From: Candidatus Omnitrophota bacterium
GTDB taxonomy: Bacteria; Hinthialibacterota; Hinthialibacteria; Hinthialibacterales; Hinthialibacteraceae
DNA: 45,496 bases
Direction: 5' to 3'
Assembly (NCBI GenBank): GCA_003598175.1
Contig: QZKN01000106.1
Location: 1 to 45,496 of the forward strand
Positions 33,901-42,000 of this stretch are shown here, in pieces. Numbering within the stretch: position 1 is the first letter of the stretch; every line of letters starts with the position of its first letter. Both the position numbers and the translations under genes were made by a program. The notes beneath the pieces are model-generated. The model was not told the origin of the DNA. It was given only the letters and a program-made list of their open reading frames with translations, and did not search any database.

Positions 33901-34796
33901 GATTTCGGCGCATAAAAATATACGACGTCATCCGCGACTAATTTTCCCTTCGTCTTTGCCTTGCCCTTTCGATCGGCAACGAAAAATGGAATCCCCGTTC
34001 CTTCCCGCAGGAATGCCAGCGATTGGATCGCACGATCGGTCTCCGGCAAGTCCAATAACCTTCGCGCGGGGATTGTGATGATTCCTTCCTTTTGTGTCAT
34101 GAGTTTCAGGCTTGTGGTCCGGAGATAGGGGGGGATCGAACTGTCCGTTGTTTTCCTTTCCATGCAACGCAGAGGCGGATGATTGAGGAACAGGCTTTGC
34201 GCGATGGGCGTCATATCGTTCGGGAAAGCGACGAAGGGCGTCGCATCGATTTGCTGAAATTCGATATGGATTTCGCCGGAAGGAAAGATTACGTTCGGCC
34301 GGTCGTCCGGTTGGTACGAAGACGACTGCATTCCCAGAGTCAATTGCAGCGCCGCAATGCGGCAACCCGCCAACGATCCCAATTCACGGAAATATACCTG
34401 TGGTTTGGTTCCGTATCGTTCGCCGGTGGGAAACGAGATGTCATCGCCCGATGCCAGGACTTCTCCGTTACGAATGGACTGCCATTCAAATCGCCGGACC
34501 GTGCAGGTCGCGGCTGCAACCGGACCGGGAACAAAAAGCAAAACGCGATGAACCCGCTCCGCCTCCAGATCAGGTATTTGCCAATTTAATCGAATTTCCG
34601 AATCTGTGTTTTTTAAAAGAAAAAGATCGGGAGAAAGCAAGCGGGGGGTCGCCGAAGCGGCGGCATCCGCTTGAGAAAATCCCATCAAAAATGCGATCGT
34701 ACTTACAAAAATACAAAAACGATTAGTCCTACCGGGAAATCGAAATCCAACCGACCGGAATCTCGCCTTTTGCCAAATCTTCATACGCATATTCAT
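30948..34796 (-). CDS. Secreted gingipain-type C25 peptidase with C-terminal CARDB domains
   Basis: 1282 residues from ATG 34796 (GGGGAG nine bases upstream); the frame stays open to 34868. A signal peptide ends near SQADAAA. Residues about 40-530 are beta-rich and unassigned. The caspase-like C25 module (about 570-900) contains DVILIAPGEWES, YVLLIGDATWDYWG, DGISDMMIARWPV, the catalytic His in FFGHG (H802) and the catalytic Cys in AFTCETTSFD (C841). The C-terminus holds two CARDB-type Ig repeats (about 1060-1270; LPDLTFQSDSI...VSATVRNEGKASAEDVYV and ADLVFDV...EIVNQGESPAEKIV). C25 proteins process substrates outside the cell, often as sortases or maturation proteases of secretion systems. It is convergent with the preceding gene. 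Confidence 0.87.
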   Translation of the reverse strand: MNMRMKIWQKARFRSVGFRFPGRTNRFCIFVSTIAFLMGFSQADAAASATPRLLSPDLFLLKNTDSEIRLNWQIPDLEAERVHRVLLFVPGPVAAATCTVRRFEWQSIRNGEVLASGDDISFPTGERYGTKPQVYFRELGSLAGCRIAALQLTLGMQSSSYQPDDRPNVIFPSGEIHIEFQQIDATPFVAFPNDMTPIAQSLFLNHPPLRCMERKTTDSSIPPYLRTTSLKLMTQKEGIITIPARRLLDLPETDRAIQSLAFLREGTGIPFFVADRKGKAKTKGKLVADDVVYFYAPKSDSPYAAETATWFVSSPEHHLLITPTKSRGVNEGHSLFQQFCRLEEDHLFVEEHNKNEKQADYWMWHDFKQEGKKELSFSLPPTIEPVTAAIRFQIGAQPAYISLATDALTALYNGNPLVGVLSSVGAGLYSATATIGPDQLKSGTNELSIEVALKNTYSDPSVGVFLDWVEMDYFTRAYPCDQPFFPTQPTQTITIPAGVEWVWWIRNQGSRLEDVGLASGERKTAQLPNTDADWRIYFQSADAIVDEVTIEKKGSMESRSFSWHDDRQADVILIAPGEWESILSLFQSSLRREGYTIRFAAIEDIYDVFGDGRLSPYAIRSFLHHAFHHWANPKPSYVLLIGDATWDYWGRYRNGVVNIVPGFREHMLYAVENWFTRCDDPGDGISDMMIARWPVRSATELQTVMEKTIRYKENPLPGDWLNRLFLLTDDTFEQYSNELAEQWIPKHFRLTRRHIVDYPLIDNIYLPERLRASLRAKTSLEATKDILNIIEQGVFLWEFFGHGAPNVFGEERMFFGGGSKFSDVKKLTNLRRQPIIWAFTCETTSFDYPREKWNISIGEDLLTHPNGGAVTLIGATGRGYPSDHVVLARAMHEAAFTYRLRTQGQIFFAAQLIGLAYHPTFEPKDQFCILGDPTIAFPSFIPIAGEVESTDQGWDYTWTIPDEIQSAAGFTVWSATEGDVRIEQELASNPETIDHVKGRLSSDDTNIKTIGIDAFTTRNERIVVGHGSISLPPKETASAFIPATTGRLPDLTFQSDSIVVEPRSPRSGETIFVSATVRNEGKASAEDVYVSGFAEKTKKGKTPFKVVVGSQGAKVPRIDPGEEFPVRVRWDPTDNDGDHTLSLEIDSNKRIEEENEDNNTISTAINVRKKADLVFDVTRTKIEPINNGLLFQIYFEIVNQGESPAEKIVIEMALKQPNGKEIKQPIPKFVSLEPGERYSAGGIKIPADIEYFKMIIDPDEIVDEETHENNVFLYTPSKIGGN

Positions 34797-35097
34797 CCTG
34801 GACGCGCTCCCCCCATGCATTTTCGAGGTACAATCGCTCGCCGATCTCCACAAAACCGTCATCGCCATACGGCGATGCGAGTTCGCTTTGCCAAATCAGT
34901 GTTCCCGCCGGCGTTTCAAATCCGAGCGCCATCATCGTCGAGGGAGCATGGTTTTTATAATATTTTTTCAACGCTTCGATCAACGGAGATTCCGGCTCTT
35001 CCGGATCCCCGTCATAATAATACTGTGCTTCTTCCGTATACGCCCGCAGAAGAATTCCTTCCTCATCCACCAGAAAAATTTCCACTCGCTCGTTCAT
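34729..35097 (-). CDS. Small acidic hypothetical protein
   Basis: 122 residues from ATG 35097; an in-frame TTG at 35154 overlaps a TATAAT (-10, 35154-35159), so the shorter start is preferred. The protein is acidic and aromatic-rich (EEAQYYYDGDPEEPESPLIEALKKYYKNHAP) with no signal peptide or known family. Its last 68 bases overlap the start of the C25 peptidase gene in another frame, implying translational coupling. A role linked to that peptidase (chaperone, inhibitor or regulator) is possible but unsupported beyond position. Confidence 0.5.
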   Translation of the reverse strand: MNERVEIFLVDEEGILLRAYTEEAQYYYDGDPEEPESPLIEALKKYYKNHAPSTMMALGFETPAGTLIWQSELASPYGDDGFVEIGERLYLENAWGERVQDEYAYEDLAKGEIPVGWISISR

Positions 35098-35204
35098 GTC
35101 TGCACAACCGTACTCTGTTTCGAAGGCATCATCGAAACTGATGTTCCCGTGCAATTATAGCGTTTTGGGACAGGAATAAAAACAACCGGAAACGTGGATT
35201 TCAA

Positions 35205-35690
35205 TCAAAGCGGATCGAGCCGGACGCGCGCAACCCCTTGCCGCTCGAAATCCAAACGGCGGGCCGTTGCGAGAGAGACGTCGATGATGCGATCCTGAAT
35301 GGACGGTCCGCGATCGTTGATCCGCACGATCACCGAATTTCCATTTTCCAGATTCGTGACTCGTACTTTTGTATTGAACGGAAGAGTGTTATGCGCGGCC
35401 GTCAATTTGTTCATATCGAATCGCTCCCCGCTGGCGGTGCGTCTTCCCTGAAACTGCCGGCCGTACCACGACGCCAATCCTTCCATAGCGCCGGGCGTCG
35501 TTACGGTTGGAGACGGGGGACGGGAACGGTCGGTTACCTGTTCGGTTTTTTTCCCAAAACCAAACGTGGGAATGGGGATGGGAATACGAACCACCTTGAA
35601 TCCGCCGCAGCCGGTAAACGATAAAATTAAAACTCCAACCAATCCAATCAGAAATCCACGCAAACTGTTTCGAAACAATCGCTGTATCAT
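35205..35690 (-). CDS. rlpA: RlpA-family septal ring/cell-wall lipoprotein
   Basis: 161 residues. The signal peptide ends with lipobox LSFTGC (C28), so it is an outer-membrane lipoprotein. After a Pro/Thr linker (about 50-68) comes a double-psi beta-barrel with the RlpA signature: GLASWYGRQFQGRRTASGERFDMNKLTAAHNTLPFNTKVRVTN, then NDRGPSIQDRIIDVSLATARRLDF. RlpA acts on denuded peptidoglycan glycans as a lytic transglycosylase in some species. The H and D residues needed (AAHNTLPF, NDRGP) are present. No C-terminal SPOR domain, so septal targeting by denuded glycan would depend on other parts. Confidence 0.9.
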   Translation of the reverse strand: MIQRLFRNSLRGFLIGLVGVLILSFTGCGGFKVVRIPIPIPTFGFGKKTEQVTDRSRPPSPTVTTPGAMEGLASWYGRQFQGRRTASGERFDMNKLTAAHNTLPFNTKVRVTNLENGNSVIVRINDRGPSIQDRIIDVSLATARRLDFERQGVARVRLDPL

Positions 35691-35879
35691 GATATGCCCT
35701 CAACCGAAAAAGAATACAAACCTTCAATCAGAGAAATACAAACAGAAAAATTCCTCTATATGAAATCATATTTTGAGTAAATGTCAAATGATTGTGAAGC
35801 GATTCTCTTTTTAAAAAGGGCAATCTATGATAAGAAAGAGGAAAACCATCCCTTCACGATCCATGAAAGGTGAAAAAAA

Positions 35880-36467
35880 ATGTTGAAATCCCCGACTGGC
35901 AAAGGCAGCGACTTCCTCTCTCCCATCACGACTTCCGATCAATCGAAGTTCACGAAAATTCCCAAATTGTTTCTTGTCCTCTTTTGTCTGTTCCTGTTGT
36001 TCGTAGCCTGCGGAAACCAAAACCATGACGCCGCCGTACTCGATACCTACCGCGTGTTTATCGCCGGCAAGGAATGTTCATTCGATTTGCAAATGCTGTA
36101 TCTGATCACCGTGTTGGAACTCTATCGCCTTCACGTCGGCGCATACCCGTCGAATGAGAATCATTTGGAGGCGTTGGTGGCGCAGCCGACGATTCTCGAG
36201 GGAACCGGGGAATGGCGGGGACCCTACGTCGATTCGGAAATCGCCCTGCGCGACCCGTGGGGAAACAAATTCTTCTACCAGGTCATCCCTCCGAGCAAGG
36301 TCGATCTTCGCAGCCTCGGCGCCGATGGCGTGGAAAGCACGGACGATATCACCGCGGCGGAAAAGTTTCCGGATTGGTACCGGGAAATGGAAAAATTATC
36401 GCAATACGGATCGATTCCTCTCCAACCACAAAACCCATCGAATGAAGAAACCATGAAGAGGCAATGA
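35880..36467 (+). CDS. GspG-domain lipoprotein (not a prepilin)
   Basis: 195 residues, with AAAGGTG upstream of the ATG. Residues about 80-165 resemble the C-terminal domain of major pseudopilin GspG: LELYRLHVGAYPSNENHLEAL, GPYVDSEIALRDPWGNKFFYQV and LRSLGADGVESTDDI, which includes the Asp/Ser loop that binds Ca2+. The N-terminus is different. Instead of a prepilin peptide and GFTLIELLV helix, it has a hydrophobic stretch ending LFVACG, a lipobox-like signal. It would be a membrane-anchored monomer and could not polymerise through the usual helix. It lies alone between convergent and terminator sequences; T2SS core genes are not nearby. Confidence 0.75.
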   Translation: MLKSPTGKGSDFLSPITTSDQSKFTKIPKLFLVLFCLFLLFVACGNQNHDAAVLDTYRVFIAGKECSFDLQMLYLITVLELYRLHVGAYPSNENHLEALVAQPTILEGTGEWRGPYVDSEIALRDPWGNKFFYQVIPPSKVDLRSLGADGVESTDDITAAEKFPDWYREMEKLSQYGSIPLQPQNPSNEETMKRQ

Positions 36468-36480
36468 AAATCGCTGCGCC

Positions 36481-36661
36481 GCCCAGCCTTGAAAGGCTGG
36501 GCTTATCATCAATTGCCCCTACCGGGGCAAACGATATGTGAGCCCACCGTTTCAACGGTGGGCGTTATAGAAGGCGTGGTTATGGGCTCCGAATTGTTTC
36601 GTGCTCACGGCAAACATCTCCAATTCGTTTCAACGGTGGGCGTTATAGAAGGCGTGGTTAT
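36481..36661. repeat. Tandem hairpins plus 35-base perfect direct repeat
   Basis: Three hairpins follow in a row: GCCCAGCC/GGCTGGGC (36481-36502), TTGCCCC/GGGGCAA (36513-36530) and GCCCACCG/CGGTGGGC (36542-36563). A 35-base segment beginning inside the third (36549-36583) recurs exactly at 36627-36661, 78 bases away. The third hairpin type also occurs at 43518-43539. A long open frame here (36489-36974) is a by-product of the repeats. Confidence 0.75.
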
Positions 36662-36705
36662 TGACGCGGTTGACCATCCTATCAATCGCCGACGCATAGA
36701 AAAAC

Positions 36706-36742
36706 AAAACAGAGCCCATTTTTTAAAAATGGGCTCTGTTTT
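36706..36742. terminator. Bidirectional rho-independent terminator
   Basis: Arms 36706-36723 and 36725-36742 are perfect 18-base reverse complements with the core ACAGAGCCCATT/AATGGGCTCTGT, flanked by A-run and T-run. It sits between the plus-strand GspG-like gene and the minus-strand Gfo/Idh/MocA gene and can end transcription from both. Confidence 0.85.
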
Positions 36743-36778
36743 TCATGCTATTCGCACGGTGAAGTTACAATCCCCGTA

Positions 36779-38107
36779 TTACGATTTCTTTTCTTCTTTT
36801 CGCTTGGGCGCGCGATCAATTACTTTTTCCCGCTTTTCGTCGAAATACAACACTTTCCCGGTGCGATACGATTCCACCGACATGGCGATGGTGACCATTG
36901 CCTTATACGCCGTTTCCGTATCCAAAACCGGTTTTTCGCGCGTGCGAACACATTGCAGGAAATTGTCCATATGATCCATGCGCGGTTCGCAATCCAGCTG
37001 AATTTCCTCTTTGCCGAATTTCTCCGCGAATTGCTTGCGATAGGGGCGCTGCGCGGTGACGGTAATGTGATCCACGCGGCCTTCGAACTCGCCATGCGGC
37101 ACCATCATGATCGTGCCTTCATGCCCGCGGATCAGGCCGGGAATGTGCATGTTGTTGGCCATGCTGGAAGAAAGAACCACCTGATGCTCGCCGGGATATT
37201 CCGCCATCAAGGCAAACGTGTCCGGCACTTCGCGTGTGTCTTTAAACACGTAAATCCCGCCGCTGGCCATGACTTTATACGGAAATTGCGGCTCCGGCCA
37301 GCAAATGTTGAGCGGGGCCATGACGTGATAGAACAAATCGGTGGCGATACCGCCGGAATAATCCCAGAATTTACGAAAACGGAAGAAGCGGTCGGAATCC
37401 CATTCCCGTCTCTTCGCGGAGCCGAGCCAGGTATCCCAATCGATGTAATTGTCGCCTTCCGCGTCCGGACCGGCGTTGGGATCGATACTCCAGTTCCATT
37501 CCCCTTCGGTGGAATTGCGATGGTACGATCCCTGGCTCATGATCAATTTCCCGATCATGCCGTCCTGGATCGCTTTTTTGGCTTTCCACCATTGATCGCT
37601 GGAGGTGGTTTGGCTGCCGACCTGCAGGATGCGATTGGTTGCCAACCGGGTTTGGTGAACATCCTTCGCTTCTTCCACCGTTCGGGTCATCGGTTTTTCG
37701 AGATAAACGTCTTTTCCCTTTTTCATCGCGGCAATGGCAATGGGGGCGTGCCAGTGATCCGGCGTGGCAATGATTACCGCATCGACTTCCGAGCGATTGA
37801 GAACTTCGCGATAATCGCCGGTGCAATCCTTTTCGTTTTCGGGATCGAGTTCGGCTTGTTTCGCCGCGTCTTTACGCCTTTTGACGTACACATCACATAC
37901 GGCGGTGAATTTTACCCCTTCTTTCCTTCTGGCCCAGTCCAACAGCGCGCTGCCGCGTCCGCCGACGCCGATAATGCCGATATTGATCTGGTTGTTCGCT
38001 CCTTCGGCGGCAAAGGCGCGATACTCCATCGCCGTCAAACCGGCCGCGATTCCCAAACCGGTCTTTTTCAGAAAATCTCTCCGTGAATTTGTGGGTTGTT
38101 CGGTCAT
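36779..38107 (-). CDS. Tat-exported Gfo/Idh/MocA-family oxidoreductase
   Basis: 442 residues. It opens with a twin-arginine leader ([17 protein letters not shown], cleavage near AFA-AEG), so it is predicted to be secreted as a folded, cofactor-loaded enzyme. The NAD(P)-binding Rossmann fold follows: [45 protein letters not shown] and the conserved [18 protein letters not shown] with the EKP motif. The C-terminal substrate domain contains [21 protein letters not shown] with the conserved Asp/His pair. Members of this exported group are abundant in Planctomycetota-like genomes, and some oxidise or cleave glycosides. A role in sugar conversion is plausible. AGGAG lies upstream of the ATG. A strong terminator follows. 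Confidence 0.9.
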   Translation of the reverse strand: MTEQPTNSRRDFLKKTGLGIAAGLTAMEYRAFAAEGANNQINIGIIGVGGRGSALLDWARRKEGVKFTAVCDVYVKRRKDAAKQAELDPENEKDCTGDYREVLNRSEVDAVIIATPDHWHAPIAIAAMKKGKDVYLEKPMTRTVEEAKDVHQTRLATNRILQVGSQTTSSDQWWKAKKAIQDGMIGKLIMSQGSYHRNSTEGEWNWSIDPNAGPDAEGDNYIDWDTWLGSAKRREWDSDRFFRFRKFWDYSGGIATDLFYHVMAPLNICWPEPQFPYKVMASGGIYVFKDTREVPDTFALMAEYPGEHQVVLSSSMANNMHIPGLIRGHEGTIMMVPHGEFEGRVDHITVTAQRPYRKQFAEKFGKEEIQLDCEPRMDHMDNFLQCVRTREKPVLDTETAYKAMVTIAMSVESYRTGKVLYFDEKREKVIDRAPKRKEEKKS

Positions 38108-38291
38108 TCTTTTCGTTCTCCTATTCCTTGAACGACTCCACCGCCGATCCGATCGGTCCGGATGGTGGAGAAGATTGGTTCACTTCATCTTACTCGCAGG
38201 GAGGAACGAAATGAAAGGGTTTTGATGAAAAATCACCATAAAACAGGATGGAAATGGTTGTGTTTATGTGGTTGTAGAATCAACAATTTTC

Positions 38292-38561
38292 TTAAAATTG
38301 TTTTAATACTTGATCATAATCGGCATGTGATCCGATCCAAAACCAGCTGATTGTGTTCTGTTTCCGTACCCCCAAAGCCCGCCAACCTCTTCAAATTCGT
38401 ATGGAAAAGATCGGTTCCTTATTGTGAACACACTTAAAATGGAGGCTGGGATGATTCGGATCATTCAACCACAGTTTATAAGTATTCCGAGTTTGCTTTT
38501 GTATATCTAAAGGCAATTGTGCAAAAAGATTATCAAATTCCTCCGTCAAGTATGAATTCAC
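38292..38561 (-). pseudogene. ParE-like toxin gene with an in-frame TGA
   Basis: The frame of 90 codons begins with GTG 38561, which overlaps the antitoxin stop (GTGA). It reads MNSYLTEEFDNLFAQLP, then DPNHPSLHFKCVHN, KEPIFSIRI, a TGA at 38391-38393 (codon 57), and RGWRALGVRKQNTISWFWIGSHADYD to the end. The family pattern here is HPSLHFKRV...SVRIGxGWRALGV...WFWIGSHAEYD, so the TGA replaces a Gly (GGA to TGA). Both halves are otherwise well conserved. The toxin is either recently inactivated or the base is an error; the in-frame TGA aligns with no Cys, so selenocysteine is unlikely. Confidence 0.8.
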
Positions 38562-38776
38562 AATTCCTCAATCCTCATGATTCTGGCCCTACCGGAACGA
38601 AAATCTTCAAGGGCTTTTTTCGCCATTTTCGTCATTTGTTCTTGTGACTTTGCAAATTGTTCGTCCCATTCTTTTTCATCCATCAGCTCTTGCAAAATTA
38701 TAGCGGCAATACCATCTTGTTCGGAAGAAGTTAGTTTATTGACTTCAGCTAGCGCTTCTTCGAGTAGTTTTGTCAT
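38558..38776 (-). CDS. Antitoxin of a type II toxin-antitoxin pair
   Basis: 72 residues. The sequence MTKLLEEALAEVNKLTSSEQDGIAAIILQEL, followed by EKEWDEQFAKSQEQMTKMAKKALEDFRSGRA, matches the small helical antitoxin family paired with ParE/RelE-like toxins. AAGGGAG precedes the ATG. The 17-bp dyad at 38797-38813 upstream is a likely autoregulatory operator, as these antitoxins usually repress their own promoter. The toxin partner, immediately downstream on the same strand with a GTGA overlap, is interrupted by TGA, so the antitoxin may be an orphan that still protects against related toxins. Confidence 0.75.
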   Translation of the reverse strand: MTKLLEEALAEVNKLTSSEQDGIAAIILQELMDEKEWDEQFAKSQEQMTKMAKKALEDFRSGRARIMRIEEL

Positions 38777-38796
38777 AATGTCTGACTCCCTTGCAA

Positions 38797-38813
38797 AAAT
38801 TGATAATCAATTT
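38797..38813 (-). promoter_or_regulatory. Candidate operator of the toxin-antitoxin pair
   Basis: AAATTGAT-A-ATCAATTT is a dyad with perfect 8-bp arms, 20 bases upstream of the antitoxin ATG. Position and symmetry fit an autorepression site; the promoter itself could not be fixed. Confidence 0.45.
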
Positions 38814-39018
38814 GGGGCTAACGTAATCCAACCACAGGTATCATCTCCGTATTGTACAACACACTATTTTTATTCCTTCATAGCGAACATTCAACCTTGA
38901 AGGCTCCCCGTAAACTTATCCGTTTGACGGCTTCGCGGTGATTTTACCCATTTTGTGTTATCTTCTTCGTGGAAACAGGTATACTTTGTAGCAAAACCAA
39001 ACCGATCTCGGGAGTAAT

Positions 39019-42000
39019 GTGAAGATGAGATCCCTTTCTATTATCCGTTTGCCCCTTCTTTTTTTGTGGCTATTGACCGGTAACGAATTATCCCATTGCG
39101 AAAGTGATATCAACCAACAGTGGAAATCCGGCCTGCCACTCGGCGGTTTGGGAACCGGCAAAATCGAGCTGATGGCCGACGGCTCCTTCGACCGCTTTTC
39201 CATCAACAACAATCCCCACCGGCAGATCGAGCAACCGAAAGGGTGTTTCGCCGCGCTCGCCGTGTCGACAAACTCGAAAACCGTAGCCAGGAAACTCATT
39301 TTGAAACAATCCGACCCACGCGGCATTCAATCGATTCGATTCCAGGCGGCGTTTCCGTTTGTTACGGCGGATTATGATGATCCCGACCTGCCGGTTTCCG
39401 TGCGGTTGAAGGCGTTCAGCCCATTGGTCACGGGAAACGAACGCGATTCCTCGATTCCCGCGGCGGTATTGATCTATACGGTTACGAATGAATCGAAAGA
39501 ACAAATCGACGTTTCTCTTTCGCTGGCATGGCAGAATTGGATCGGCGTGGGCGGCACGGCGAATGAAATGTTCATGCCAACCGGCGAATGTATTCACGAA
39601 ATATTCGAAGGCGGGGGAATCGCCGGAGTCAGATATCAATTCAAGACAAATCCGGTCCATCCGCAGGCCAACAATGCCCTGGGGGATTACACCCTGCTTT
39701 TCAACGGGGATAAAAAAGACCAACTGTCTTTTCTACCCATGTGGATGGAAGAGGAATCGCCCGAAACCTTTTGGCAAACGTTCGAAAAAAGCGGCGCTTT
39801 CCCGAAAACGAAGAACAAAACGGAATCGCTGGAGATCGCCGGTTCCAATCGACCGTCTGCCGCGGTTTGTGCGCGGCGAACGTTGCCGGCCGGACAGGCC
39901 GCCTCATTCGTTTTCGTGGCGGCATGGCACATGCCGCATTGGATCACGGAAGAGGAACGGGATTTGGGAGTGTATTACGCCAATCAATGGAACTCATCCT
40001 ACGACGCGGCAAGAGACGTGGCAAAACGATGGGAACGGCTGCGGCAGGATTCGGAAAATTGGCAGAAACCCTATTGGGATTCGACGTTGCCGTACTGGTT
40101 GACGGCGCGGGCGTTCAACGGCTTTGCTTCGCTCACTTCGTCGTCCATTTTTTTGAAAGATGGAACGTTCAGCGCATTGACGGGGGACGAGCAATGGCCG
40201 GGAAACATGCAGTCGCCGGAAGAATTGCTGGTCGCCTATCCGCTTTTGCGCCAGTTTTACCCGAAATTGTTGGAATCCATGCTCCACTCGTTCGTCAACA
40301 AGCAGCTGGCGACTGGAGAAGCGCCCAGCGCGGTGGGTAATATCTATTCCTCCGTCAGCGAAAAGGAAGCGCCGGGAGGCTATTTGAGCCGGCCGGATTC
40401 GACCGCTGCGTTCATAATCATGCTTTTCGATTATTATTTGTGGACCGGCGGGCAGGAAACCATTTCCGCATGGTTTCCCCATCTGCGTTCGGCGATTTAT
40501 TGGCTGATGAGACAGGACACGAATAATGACGAGATTCCCGACGGTCCGTCGCTGTGGTTTTCCCATGCCAGCGAATCCACCACGTTTTATACCGCCGATT
40601 TGTGGTTGGCCGCGCTTCGCATCGGCGAGGAATTGGGCGGATGGTTCGGCGATATGCAATTGCAGTCGAGTTGCCGCAAAAGACGTGAATTGGCGCAAAA
40701 GAGAACCGTCGGACAATTTTGGACCGGAAATTTTTTTAAGTCGATGCTGAAACCTCCATCCGTCGAAGAGGAACGCCCCTCCTTTTCCCTCGCCTTTCCC
40801 GGCGAATGGTTTGCCCTATCGCATGGATGGCGAACCTTATTGGATGAGAAGCTGATTCAACATCATGTATTGACGATTTCCAATCGGTTTCGAGAAATGT
40901 CGGCGCTTTCCTATGACGATAGCGAACCAACTGAGTATGAATTCAATTCCGGCGAATCGCTTTCGGGCTGTCATGAAGCTTTTTATGCCTCGTTATTGGC
41001 GAGGATGGGAGAAAGCGGGAACGCAATGTCATTCATGAAAACGATCGGCGAGAAGCCTTCTCTATTCGATGGAAATCCGCGGCCTATGCCGTTGCATGGG
41101 AGTAAAACGAATCAGCCATCCCTGGCGGGAACCGGCGCGTGGGCTTTTCTGCATTCCCTCTCCGGCGTGGCGTTGGACATGCACCGCCGCTGTCTGATTG
41201 TCGGCCCCGTGATTCCTTCCGCGTCCGAAACATTGAAATATCCTTTTCAAACGCCGGTTTATTCCGGAATGCTTCAGTATCGCAAATCTCCGGACACCGG
41301 GCAGGAAGAATGTACGCTGATATTCGATTCCTCCGTCACCAAAAAAGATTTGGCGTTGCAGCAAATCGCGTTTCAAACGCCGGCTCATTTGGATTCCAAT
41401 CAAGTTTTGTTGCGCGTGCTGCTCAATGGAAATCCCATTGCCGGGCAGGATTTTTCGCGCGAAGCGTTGCGCGTGTATAGTTTTGAGACTCCCTTGCAAA
41501 TCCGTGTCGGAGATACCTTGACTTTGTTTTTGGCGGCCAGTCAAACCGCTTCGATTCTCATTCGGCCAAACAAACAGGAAATCTCCAATTTCGGCGCGCG
41601 ATGCGCTATCGAAAAACTCAGCCGGTCGGATCCCGGATTGTCGTTTCAATTGATCAATTTACTGCGGGAACGCCAAATCGTGCATCTTGAAGTGGAGCAG
41701 GAGGAGCAGAAAGAAAATGAAATCTATGTAAATGGTGAAAAATTAATCGCGCTATCCGCTCAAATGGAATCTCTTCCGATCCTGTTGCAAGCCAGTCCGA
41801 TTCCGTACGCGGATTATATTCTCCTAAGGCAGGCGCAAATCGCCTGTGCGGATTGTGTTCGCAGGTTGGTTTCCGAATCCACCGCCAGCAATTTAAAATC
41901 GCGTTTATGGTCGCTCCAGGAATCGGTTGACAAGGCCGTTATGCAGGATTCGGCCATCCGCGGGATTCGTATCGATGTGTATCCCCCTGATTCCGCGCCC

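Noticed and set aside
36549..36661. Possible CRISPR unit from the 35-base direct repeat
   Set aside because: Only two copies, hairpin-associated, no regular spacers and no cas genes.
36489..36974. 161-residue frame across repeats
   Set aside because: It is made of hairpin and direct-repeat DNA and runs through a terminator into the convergent oxidoreductase.
38391..38393. TGA in the toxin gene as selenocysteine
   Set aside because: The family has Gly, not Cys, at this position, and no redox motif or clear SECIS hairpin is present.
38391..38393. Alternative genetic code with TGA read as Gly
   Set aside because: Many intact genes here end in TGA, including all the ATGA overlaps, and the redoxin TGA aligns with Cys, so TGA is a stop by default.
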